Shown here piece by piece: positions 17,203-24,924 of a stretch of 32,672 bases of DNA. Each line of letters opens with the position of its first letter. Position 1 is the stretch's first letter. Source of the DNA: Paraburkholderia haematera (GTDB lineage Bacteria > Pseudomonadota > Gammaproteobacteria > Burkholderiales > Burkholderiaceae); the NCBI RefSeq assembly GCF_905220975.1, contig NZ_CAJNBK010000045.1, positions 1-32,672 on the forward strand, written 5' to 3'. A program made the position numbers and the translations under genes. Below the pieces are notes generated by a model that saw nothing but the letters and a program-made list of their open reading frames with translations, searched no databases and was not told where the DNA came from.

Positions 17203-18255
17203 ATGCTTGCCTACATTCTCAGACGATTGCTGTTGATGGTGCCGACGCTGCTCGGCGTGGTCACGCTGACCTTTGTCGTCACACAGTTCGTGCCGGGTGG
17301 GCCGGTCGAACAGGTGATGACGCAACTCCGCCACGGCGCTGGCCGTGGCGGAGAGGCGGGGTCGGGGGGCGGCGGCTATCACGGCAGCCAGGGTGTCGAT
17401 CCGCAGCAGCTCGAGCAGATCAAGAAGCAGTTCGGCTTCGACAAACCACCGCTCGAGCGCTACGTCCTGATGCTCAAGCGCTACGCGACCTTCGATCTCG
17501 GCCAGTCCTACTATCAGCATGACAGCGTGTGGGAGGTCATCAAATCGAAGCTGCCAGTGTCGATCACACTCGGCTTATGGACGGTGATGCTCACGTATCT
17601 GATATCGGTGCCGTTGGGGATTGCGAAAGCAGTGCGCAACGGCTCGCGCTTCGATACGGTGACCAGTGTGCTGGTGCTCGCCGGCTATGCGATTCCTGGT
17701 TTCGTGCTGGGCGTGCTTTTGCTGATGCTGTTCGGCGGCGGCACCTTCTGGCAGGTGTTTCCGATGCGCGGCCTCACCTCGGACAACTTCAACGACCTCA
17801 GCACCTTCGGCAAGCTGCTCGATTACCTGTGGCACATCGTGTTGCCGGTTGCGGCTTCGGTGGTGGGCAACTTCGCGATCGTCACGATCCTGACCAAGAA
17901 CACCTTCCTTGAGGAAATTGGACGTCAATACGTATTGACCGCACGCGCCAAGGGCGCCCCGGAGCGCGACGTGCTGTGGAAACACGTGCTCCGCAATGCC
18001 GCGATTCCTTTGTTGACCGGTTTGCCGGCGGCCTTCGTCGGCGCCTTTCTGAATGGCAATCTGCTGATCGAAACCCTGTTCTCGCTCGACGGCATGGGCC
18101 AACTTTCGTATGACTCGGTGATTCGCCGTGACTATCCGGTCGTGCTCGGTTCGCTGTTTCTGTTCACGCTGATCGCCCTCGTAACCAAACTTATTGCTGA
18201 CGTCTGCTATGTCCTCGTCGACCCCCGCATCCAATTCAACCGCCTGGACCGCTGA
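17203..18255 (+). CDS. yejB: YejB-type peptide ABC transporter permease
   Basis: This inner-membrane permease subunit of the DppB/OppB/YejB family has 350 aa and about six membrane segments. The N-terminal MLAYILRRLLLMVPTLLGVV helix and the FVPGGPVEQ motif are typical of YejB. The EAA loop is seen near residues 245-270 (VLTARAKGAPERDVLWKHVL), where the permease touches the ATPase. A Gly-rich insert (residues about 46-64) follows the GPVEQ segment; Yej-type permeases often have a longer loop here than DppB. GAGGAA precedes the ATG. The end overlaps the start of yejE by 47 nt. With YejE and YejF it should form the peptide importer that in E. coli also takes up microcin C. Confidence 0.92.
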   Translation: MLAYILRRLLLMVPTLLGVVTLTFVVTQFVPGGPVEQVMTQLRHGAGRGGEAGSGGGGYHGSQGVDPQQLEQIKKQFGFDKPPLERYVLMLKRYATFDLGQSYYQHDSVWEVIKSKLPVSITLGLWTVMLTYLISVPLGIAKAVRNGSRFDTVTSVLVLAGYAIPGFVLGVLLLMLFGGGTFWQVFPMRGLTSDNFNDLSTFGKLLDYLWHIVLPVAASVVGNFAIVTILTKNTFLEEIGRQYVLTARAKGAPERDVLWKHVLRNAAIPLLTGLPAAFVGAFLNGNLLIETLFSLDGMGQLSYDSVIRRDYPVVLGSLFLFTLIALVTKLIADVCYVLVDPRIQFNRLDR

Positions 18256-19324
18256 TACGTCCGGCGCGGCGCACGCGGCGTCGCCGTCTCCCTGGCGGCG
18301 CACATGGTGGCGCTTCAGGCGGCAGCGGCTCGGTTACTGGAGCCTCGTGATCTTCGTATCGCTGTTCGTCATCAGCCTGTTTGGCGAGGTGTTGTCCAAC
18401 GATCGTCCGTTGATCGTCCGCTATGACGGGCACTATTACTTTCCGATCGCGAAGGACTATTCAGAAAAGATCTTTGGTGGCGATTTTCCGGCGCGTGCGA
18501 ATTACCTCGATCCGTATATCCGTTCGCGGCTGGAATCGAACGGCAACTTTGCGATCTATCCGCCGAATCATTTCCACTACGACACGATCGACTACTTCGC
18601 CGCGCATCCTTACCCGGCGCCGCCCACCCGGAGCAACTGGCTCGGTACGGACCAGTACGGCCGCGATGTGCTTGCGCGGCTGCTGTATGGTTTCCGGCTC
18701 TCGGTGCTGATGGCCCTCGCGCTCACGGTATCCGGCGTGCTGATCGGCGTATTGACGGGCGCGGTGCAGGGCTTTTACGGCGGACGCACCGATCTGATCG
18801 GCCAGCGCCTGATCGAGATCTGGAGCTCGATGCCCGACCTGTACCTGCTGATCATCTTCGCGTCGATCTTCGAACCAACGCTATGGCTGCTCTTCATTCT
18901 TCTATCGATGTTCGGCTGGCTCGTGCTCTCCGACTACGTCCGCGCCGAATTCCTGCGTAACCGCTCGCTGGACTATGTGAGGGCGGCACGCACCATGGGC
19001 CTCTCGAACTGGCAGATCATGTGGCGCCATGTGTTGCCGAATAGCCTGACGCCGGTGATCACGTTTCTGCCGTTCCGCATGAGTGCGGCGATTCTCTCAC
19101 TGACCAGTCTCGACTTCCTTGGGCTGGGCGTGCCGCCGCCCACGCCGAGCCTCGGCGAATTGCTGCAGGAAGGTAAGAACAACCTCGATGCCTGGTGGAT
19201 TTCGATTTCTGCTTTCGCCGCTTTGGTGATTACGTTGCTGCTGCTGACCTTTATGGGCGATGCGTTGCGCAATGCGCTCGACACGCGCAGGCGCGGCTCG
19301 GCGTTCGGCGGAGGTCCGCGATGA
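18209..19324 (+). CDS. yejE: YejE-type peptide ABC transporter permease
   Basis: This second permease subunit has 371 aa. After a polar N-terminus, the first membrane helix (GYWSLVIFVSLFVISLFGE) is followed by the YejE-specific periplasmic insert: NDRPLIVRYDGHYYFP, FGGDFPARANYLDPYI and a YPPNHFHYDT-like segment. It then shows the NWLGTDQYGRDVLARLLYGFR motif and a normal EAA loop (YVRAARTMGLSNWQIMWRHVLPN region). This large insert is what separates YejE from DppC. ATG at 18209 is chosen; ATG at 18194 adds five residues. Its first 47 nt lie inside the end of yejB, and its stop overlaps the yejF start by 4 nt (ATGA), so the three are translationally coupled. Confidence 0.92.
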   Translation: MSSSTPASNSTAWTADTSGAAHAASPSPWRRTWWRFRRQRLGYWSLVIFVSLFVISLFGEVLSNDRPLIVRYDGHYYFPIAKDYSEKIFGGDFPARANYLDPYIRSRLESNGNFAIYPPNHFHYDTIDYFAAHPYPAPPTRSNWLGTDQYGRDVLARLLYGFRLSVLMALALTVSGVLIGVLTGAVQGFYGGRTDLIGQRLIEIWSSMPDLYLLIIFASIFEPTLWLLFILLSMFGWLVLSDYVRAEFLRNRSLDYVRAARTMGLSNWQIMWRHVLPNSLTPVITFLPFRMSAAILSLTSLDFLGLGVPPPTPSLGELLQEGKNNLDAWWISISAFAALVITLLLLTFMGDALRNALDTRRRGSAFGGGPR

Positions 19325-20982
19325 GCGAAACCAAACCGAACCGGCCGTTGCTGGAGATCGATCGCTTCTCCGTGCGTTTCGGCGACAAGATCGCGGTGCA
19401 CGAACTCAGCCTATCGATCGCGCGCGGTGAGCGCGTTGCGTTGGTCGGTGAATCGGGCTCCGGCAAGAGCGTCACCGCGTTGTCAATTTTGCGGCTCGTC
19501 GAGCATGCCGATCTGAGTGGCCGCATGCTGCTCGACGGCGAGGACCTGTTGCAGAAAACCGAGCAGCAGATGCGCGGCCTGCGCGGCGCGGACGTGGCGA
19601 TGGTGTTTCAGGAACCGATGACCGCGCTCAATCCGCTCTTCACGATCGGCAAGCAGATCGCCGAAAGTTTGCGCCTGCACGAGGGTTTGCGGCCGAATGC
19701 GGCGCGCCAGCGCGGCATCGAGTTGCTCAGGCGCACCGGTATTCCGGAGCCTGAACGGCGCATCGACAGTTTTCCGCATCAATTGTCCGGCGGCCAGCGG
19801 CAGCGCGCGATGATCGCGATGGCGCTGGCGTGCCGGCCACGCCTGCTGCTTGCCGACGAACCGACCACCGCGCTTGACGTCACCGTGCGTCAGCAGATCG
19901 TCGACCTATTGATTGCGTTGCAGGAGCAGGAGGCGGCGGAGCGCGGCATGGCCGTGCTGCTGATCACGCATGACCTGAATCTGGTGAAGCGTTTCGCTCA
20001 GCGCGTCGCGGTGATGGAGAAGGGCGTGCTGGTCGAAACCAATACGACCGAAGCGTTGTTCTCCAACCCACAGCATCCCTACACCCAACGCCTGCTGGAC
20101 AGCGAGCCGCAGCGCGCAGTGGAGCCTGTCGAACCGGATGCGCGGCCTTTGCTCGAAGTGCAGGGACTCGCGGTCGACTACGGCACCTCCGCGAAAGGCT
20201 GGCGTTCCATGTTCGGGCGCTCTACCTTCCGCGCGGTGCATGACATCGATCTGAGCGTGCGGCGCGGCGAAACGCTCGGCATCGTCGGCGAATCGGGGTC
20301 GGGAAAATCAACGCTCGCGGCTACCGTGCTCGGCTTGCAGCAACCGGCCAGCGGTCATATTCATATCGACGGGTTGCCGCTATCCACGCTGAAAACCGCC
20401 CGTTCCCGCCGGGCGTTGTATTCGCGCATGCAGGTCGTGTTTCAGGACCCGTTCGGCTCGTTGTCGCCACGCATGACGGTGGAGCAGATCATCGGTGAAG
20501 GCCTGACCATGCATCAGCCCGATATGGATGCCAAGGCGCGGCGCGCACGAATCGGCAGCCTGCTGGAAGAAGTGGGCATGCCTGCGGACGCCATGCTGCG
20601 TTATCCGCACGAGTTTTCCGGCGGCCAGCGCCAGCGTATTGCGATTGCGCGAGCGCTCGCGGTCGAACCGGAATTGCTGGTGCTCGATGAACCCACTAGC
20701 GCACTCGACGTATCCATCCAGAAACAGGTGCTGAATCTACTGACAAATCTGCAGAAAAAGTACAAGCTAAGCTATTTGTTCATTACGCACGATCTGGCGG
20801 TGATGCGAGCCATGGCGCATCGCGTGATCGTGATGAAGTCAGGACGCATCGTTGAAGCCGGCAACACACTCGATGTGTTGCACGCGCCGTCGCATCCATA
20901 TACCCAGTCGCTGCTCGCGTCTTCGCTGATCGTGTCGCCGGCCGGTGCAGTAGAGACTCATACGGGAACTGCTAATGATTGA
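19321..20982 (+). CDS. yejF: YejF-type peptide ABC transporter ATPase (two fused NBDs)
   Basis: This ATPase subunit of 553 aa carries two complete nucleotide-binding domains in one chain, as usual for YejF. Walker A GESGSGKS is at residues 43-50 and again at 323-330. Signatures LSGGQRQR and FSGGQRQR start at about 155 and 432. Walker B segments are LLLADEPTTALD (catalytic region near 179) and LLVLDEPTSALD. The oligopeptide-type C-terminal extension HPYTQRLLDSEP is present after the first domain, and a matching HPYTQSLLAS follows the second. ATG at 19321 overlaps the yejE stop; a longer frame upstream would only overlap yejE. Its 3' end overlaps the tldD-like gene by 8 nt. Confidence 0.94.
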   Translation: MSETKPNRPLLEIDRFSVRFGDKIAVHELSLSIARGERVALVGESGSGKSVTALSILRLVEHADLSGRMLLDGEDLLQKTEQQMRGLRGADVAMVFQEPMTALNPLFTIGKQIAESLRLHEGLRPNAARQRGIELLRRTGIPEPERRIDSFPHQLSGGQRQRAMIAMALACRPRLLLADEPTTALDVTVRQQIVDLLIALQEQEAAERGMAVLLITHDLNLVKRFAQRVAVMEKGVLVETNTTEALFSNPQHPYTQRLLDSEPQRAVEPVEPDARPLLEVQGLAVDYGTSAKGWRSMFGRSTFRAVHDIDLSVRRGETLGIVGESGSGKSTLAATVLGLQQPASGHIHIDGLPLSTLKTARSRRALYSRMQVVFQDPFGSLSPRMTVEQIIGEGLTMHQPDMDAKARRARIGSLLEEVGMPADAMLRYPHEFSGGQRQRIAIARALAVEPELLVLDEPTSALDVSIQKQVLNLLTNLQKKYKLSYLFITHDLAVMRAMAHRVIVMKSGRIVEAGNTLDVLHAPSHPYTQSLLASSLIVSPAGAVETHTGTAND

Positions 20983-22411
20983 CGAACGTTGGGCGCAAGC
21001 CGCCCGGTCGCTTACGAGCCGCGCGGCGTTCTGGTCGCTGCGCATTGTCGACGAACAGATCGACGATCACGAGATCCGCAATGACATCGCGCAACCCATG
21101 CGTACGGTGCGCGATCGCGGCGCGATGCTGATCGCATGGGTGGGCGCGGGCGCCGGCTATGCGGCCACCGCGAATCTGAGTGCCGCCGGTCTGCAGGAAG
21201 CGCTGGATCTCGCTACGGCCCGCGCGGAAGCAAGCGCGGCTTTGTCGTTGATCGACCATCGCGAAGTCGCGCGTCCTGCCGTGAGCGGCCACTATGTGTC
21301 GCCGAATGCGCAGCATGCGTTGCCGAGCCGCGCTGAATGGCTGGAGCGCCTGAGCGTGGAATGCGCGAGCGCGAATCTCGATGCACGCATTGTCGAACGC
21401 GTCGCGGCCGTGCAGATCACGCATACCGATCAGCTTTACATGACCGGCGACGGCGTGCGGATCGATCAGCGCTTCCAGTTCGTGATGCCGCAATTGAGTG
21501 TGGCCGCACACGCGGACGGCGATACGCAAGTGCGTACCCTCGGCGGCAACTACGGCACCCTGGGGCAGGGCGGCATGGAAGTGCTGGCGCGCTTCGGCTT
21601 CAACGGATCGGGGGCACGTGTCGCCAATGAAGCGCTGCAATTGCTGGCCGCGCCGAATTGCCCGTCAGGCAAGCGCGATTTGCTCCTGATGCCCGATCAG
21701 ATGATGCTGCAGATTCACGAGTCGATCGGCCATCCGCTCGAACTCGATCGCATTCTCGGCGACGAGCGCAACTTTGCCGGCTGGAGCTTCGTGAAGAAAG
21801 AAATGTTCGGCTCGTACCGCTACGGTTCGGAACTGCTGAACGTGACCTTCGACCCGGAACTGCGCGAGGAAGCCGCTACGTACGCATTCGACGACGACGG
21901 CACCGAAGCGCACAAGCAATACCTGATTCGCGACGGCGTGCTCGAACGTCCGCTCGGCGGCGCGCTTTCGCAGCAACGCGCGCATATGGCCGGCGTGGCG
22001 AATTCGCGCGCGTCGAACTGGAATCGCCCGCCGATCGACCGCATGGCGAATCTGAACATCGAGCCCGGCGAGAGTTCGCTGGAGCAGATGATCGGCAACA
22101 TCGAACACGGCATTCTGATGCGCACCAACACGTCCTGGTCGATCGACGACCATCGCAACAAATTCCAGTTCGGCTGCGAGTTCGGTCAACTAATCGAAAA
22201 CGGCAAGCTCACCCAGGTCGTCAAACAGCCGAATTACCGCGGGATTTCGGCGAATTTCTGGCGCAGCCTGAGTGCGGTGGGGAATGCGGATACGCGCGAG
22301 GTGTACGGCACGTCCATGTGCGGCAAGGGCGAACCGGCACAGATCATTCGCGTGGGCCACGCTTCGCCGGCTTGCGTGTTCAGCAATATCGACGTGTTCG
22401 GAGGCGCTTGA
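20975..22411 (+). CDS. TldD-like metallopeptidase (catalytic subunit)
   Basis: TldD/TldE (PmbA) form a heterodimeric zinc peptidase that cuts unfolded peptides; in E. coli it removes the leader of microcin B17 and degrades CcdA. This 478-aa protein has the TldD catalytic motif HExxxH at H248-E249-H253 (HESIGHPLELD). It also has the third zinc ligand Cys in MCGKGEPAQ at C449, so the active site looks intact. The segment after the motif (LGDERNFAGW) and the SMCGKG region differ in detail from canonical TldD (HEAVGHGLEGD, CGKDGQ), suggesting a diverged paralogue. The start overlaps yejF by 8 nt and the stop overlaps the TldE-like start (TGATG). Placement directly behind a peptide importer suggests it acts on the imported peptide, which is inference. 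Confidence 0.9.
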   Translation: MIDERWAQAARSLTSRAAFWSLRIVDEQIDDHEIRNDIAQPMRTVRDRGAMLIAWVGAGAGYAATANLSAAGLQEALDLATARAEASAALSLIDHREVARPAVSGHYVSPNAQHALPSRAEWLERLSVECASANLDARIVERVAAVQITHTDQLYMTGDGVRIDQRFQFVMPQLSVAAHADGDTQVRTLGGNYGTLGQGGMEVLARFGFNGSGARVANEALQLLAAPNCPSGKRDLLLMPDQMMLQIHESIGHPLELDRILGDERNFAGWSFVKKEMFGSYRYGSELLNVTFDPELREEAATYAFDDDGTEAHKQYLIRDGVLERPLGGALSQQRAHMAGVANSRASNWNRPPIDRMANLNIEPGESSLEQMIGNIEHGILMRTNTSWSIDDHRNKFQFGCEFGQLIENGKLTQVVKQPNYRGISANFWRSLSAVGNADTREVYGTSMCGKGEPAQIIRVGHASPACVFSNIDVFGGA

Positions 22412-23772
22412 TGAGTCAATTCATGTCCTCACGTTCCGCACCGTCGATCGACTGGCAGCAACATTTCACGTCGCTGGCCGATGCCATCGAACGCTTGCAG
22501 CAAGGCACGGAAACCACGCTGAGTTCATTTGCCGGCGAGCAGTCGGACTTTATACGCTTTAACTCGGGCAAGGTGCGGCAGATCGGCAGTGTGTCGCAAG
22601 GCAAGCTGACCTTGCGTTTGATCGACGGCGCGCGCCAGGCCTATTCAACGCTGACCGTCTGCGGCGATCTGCAACAGGATCTGGACGATGTGAGCGCGAC
22701 GCTTGCCACCTTGCGTGAAAGTCTGCGCGGTGCGGCGGACGATCCGCATCTGCTGTTCGACACGTCGCAATGGCAGCGCGCCACGCAGCGTTCGGGCAAG
22801 TTGCCGGAGCCGGCCGGCTTGTTGCGCACCGTCGCTGAATGTGCGAAAGGGCTGGATTTCGTGGGTTTTTACGCGGGCGGCACGATCGTGCGCGGGTTCG
22901 CGTCCACGGGCGGCAGCCGCGGCTGGTATGAAGTCGATAACTTCAATTTCAGCTGGTCGCTATACGATCCGAGCGGCCGCGCGATCAAAACCGCTTACGC
23001 GGGAGACGACTGGAGCGATGCCGTTTTCGCGAGCAAGGTCGAGCAGGCCGCAACGCGTCTGTCCGTGCTTGCGCGCACGCCGCGCACCTTGGCGCCAGGG
23101 CGTTATCGTTCGTATCTGGCGCCCGCAGCGCTGGCGGAATTGCTCAGCGTGACGGCATGGACCGGCTTCTCCGCACGCGCCCAGGCGAGTTCGCGCAGCG
23201 AGTTGTACAAGCTGCATGTGGGAGAAATCGTAGTCGACCCGCGCGTCACGATCAGCGAAGATCTGAATCTCGGCATTACACCCGGATTCAACGACGACGG
23301 CTACCTGCGTGAAAGCGTCCCGTTGATTCAGGCCGGCCGCAGTGCCGAGCGCCTGACCAATGCACGCAGCGCGCGCGAGTATGGGTTGACGCCCAACGGT
23401 GCGCTGGCGAACGAGTCACCGGCGGCACTCTCGATGCAAGCGGGCGATCTGCTGGAAGAGGACGTGCTGGCGACGCTCGATACCGGTCTCTACATCGGCA
23501 ATCTCTGGTACGTGAATTTCTCGGACCGGATGAATTGCCGTCTGACCGGCATGACGCGCTTCGCGACCTTCTGGGTCGAGAACGGGCAGATCGTCGCGCC
23601 GCTCGAAGCAATGCGTTTCGACGATAGTTTGTACCGTGTGCTCGGCAGCGAACTCGAGCAACTCGGCTCGCAAGCGGAATTGCTATTGAGCGACTCGACA
23701 TGGGGCGAGCGCGCCACGGGCGGCATGCAACTGCCCGGCATCCTGACGAGGTCATTCGAATTGACGTTATGA
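22411..23772 (+). CDS. TldE/PmbA-like subunit of the peptidase pair
   Basis: This 453-aa partner of the TldD-like protein belongs to the same fold family but has no HExxxH, as expected for the non-catalytic TldE/PmbA side that shapes the substrate channel. Family traits include an early strand-rich segment (FIRFNSGKVRQIGSVSQG), the ELYKLHVGEIVVDPRVTISED segment and a C-terminal NLWYVNFSDRMNCRLTGMTRFATFWVENGQI-type region. The start at 22411 is supported by GGAGG at 22400-22404 and by the one-base overlap with the TldD-like stop. The frame stays open far upstream, but only as an overlap with the TldD-like gene. The next gene starts 4 nt after its stop. Confidence 0.88.
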   Translation: MSQFMSSRSAPSIDWQQHFTSLADAIERLQQGTETTLSSFAGEQSDFIRFNSGKVRQIGSVSQGKLTLRLIDGARQAYSTLTVCGDLQQDLDDVSATLATLRESLRGAADDPHLLFDTSQWQRATQRSGKLPEPAGLLRTVAECAKGLDFVGFYAGGTIVRGFASTGGSRGWYEVDNFNFSWSLYDPSGRAIKTAYAGDDWSDAVFASKVEQAATRLSVLARTPRTLAPGRYRSYLAPAALAELLSVTAWTGFSARAQASSRSELYKLHVGEIVVDPRVTISEDLNLGITPGFNDDGYLRESVPLIQAGRSAERLTNARSAREYGLTPNGALANESPAALSMQAGDLLEEDVLATLDTGLYIGNLWYVNFSDRMNCRLTGMTRFATFWVENGQIVAPLEAMRFDDSLYRVLGSELEQLGSQAELLLSDSTWGERATGGMQLPGILTRSFELTL

Positions 23773-23776
23773 GCCT

Positions 23777-24358
23777 ATGAATCAAGACATAAAAACAAAA
23801 ACTGAATCTGAGAGCTTGCCCGAGGGTCTGACGCTGCGTGCATTGCGCGTTGGCGACGCGGAGCAATTCCACGCAATGGGGCAGTTGCCGGTAGTGATGA
23901 ACGGCAATCCGCACATGCCGTTCCGGACGCTTGCGAGCACGCGCGAATACCTCGAAAAACTGGAGCCGTCCGAGATCGTGATCGCCGCAATGGTTGGCGA
24001 CACGCTGGTCGGTGAAGCGGAGCTCACGCCTTTTAAGGGGCGCCGCGCGCATGCCGCATCGCTCGGCATTGGTGTGCACGACGCATGGCACCGGCGCGGC
24101 ATCGGTAATGCGTTGATGACCGAACTGCTCGATCTGGCCGACAACTGGCTCGGTCTGCGCCGCGTTGAATTGGACGTCTTCGCCGATAACCATGCGGCGC
24201 TCGCGCTCTATCGCAAGTTCGGCTTCGAGCTCGAAGCGCATCAGCGCGGCGCGGTGTTGCGCCGTGGCGTGCTGATCGACTGCTATTTCATGGCGCGGCT
24301 GCGTGAACCGGCGCCGTTGCAGTCCACGCCATCAGCAACCCACTTCGCAGCGGAATAA
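23777..24358 (+). CDS. GNAT-family N-acetyltransferase, first of a tandem pair
   Basis: The 193-aa protein is a GNAT enzyme, which moves an acetyl group from acetyl-CoA to an amine. The acetyl-CoA pyrophosphate loop is seen as HRRGIGNALM (motif A, R-x-x-G-x-G/A type). Motif B follows in LRRVELDVFADNHAALALYRKFGFE. It is clearly related to the next gene: both share GLRR-[IV]-EL-x-VFADN and ALYRKFGF, so they arose by tandem duplication. Gaps of 4 nt on each side place it in the peptide-transport operon. The substrate is not known; acetylation of an imported peptide, amino-acid conjugate or peptidase product would fit the neighbours. Confidence 0.85.
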   Translation: MNQDIKTKTESESLPEGLTLRALRVGDAEQFHAMGQLPVVMNGNPHMPFRTLASTREYLEKLEPSEIVIAAMVGDTLVGEAELTPFKGRRAHAASLGIGVHDAWHRRGIGNALMTELLDLADNWLGLRRVELDVFADNHAALALYRKFGFELEAHQRGAVLRRGVLIDCYFMARLREPAPLQSTPSATHFAAE

Positions 24359-24362
24359 GGCC

Positions 24363-24911
24363 ATGAAAGAAGAAACGTTGCAGCGGGACACCGCGCTCGA
24401 TCAGCGTATTACGGTTCGCGCGCTCGAATCCACGGACATGGATGTAGTCGCCGAGATCATGAGCCTGCCCGGCGTGCGGCGCGGCACGCTGTCGGTCGGT
24501 TACCGCAGGCCTGAACAGCTCAAGGCATGGTTCGAGAAACGCCTCGAAAGTGGCGTAAGCGTGTGCGCCACCATCGGCGGGCGCGTGGTCGGCCACGCCG
24601 GATTGGAGGTTCAACGGCCCAGCCGCGCGCATTGCGCGTATTTAGGAATGGCCGTGCACGACGCGTATCATGGGCGCGGTGTCGGCATGGCGCTTCTGCA
24701 AGGGCTCACCGACTGCGCGGACGCGTCACTCGGTTTGCGCCGCATCGAACTCACGGTGTTCGCCGACAACGCGCCGGCGATCGCGCTGTACCGCAAGTTC
24801 GGCTTCGTCGAAGAAGGTCGCTCGCGCGGTTATGCAATGCGTGACGGTGTACTGGCCGACGCGCTGCATCTGGCCCGCCTCGTCGACGCACCGCGCCTCC
24901 AGGCAATCTGA
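24363..24911 (+). CDS. GNAT-family N-acetyltransferase, second of a tandem pair
   Basis: The 182-aa GNAT enzyme is paralogous to the preceding gene. Motif A reads YHGRGVGMALLQ, and the C-terminal half shows GLRRIELTVFADNAPAIALYRKFGF, then EEGRSRGYAMRDGVLAD. The N-terminal third differs much more from the sister protein than the CoA-binding core, which suggests different acceptor substrates. ATG at 24363 is chosen because it comes 4 nt after the previous stop and starts the conserved ITVRALES strand at a normal distance; a longer frame from 24303 would overlap the first GNAT. The RND pump gene follows after 13 nt. Confidence 0.85.
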   Translation: MKEETLQRDTALDQRITVRALESTDMDVVAEIMSLPGVRRGTLSVGYRRPEQLKAWFEKRLESGVSVCATIGGRVVGHAGLEVQRPSRAHCAYLGMAVHDAYHGRGVGMALLQGLTDCADASLGLRRIELTVFADNAPAIALYRKFGFVEEGRSRGYAMRDGVLADALHLARLVDAPRLQAI

Positions 24912-24924
24912 ACGGATTTTTTGC

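Noticed and set aside
21658..22410. Upstream extension of the TldE-like frame
   Set aside because: It is an alternate frame inside the TldD-like gene; GGAGG and the TGATG overlap mark 22411 as the start.
24670..24924. N-terminal extension of the RND pump
   Set aside because: This part overlaps the GNAT gene in another frame and has no similarity to RND proteins, which begin directly with FFIDRP.
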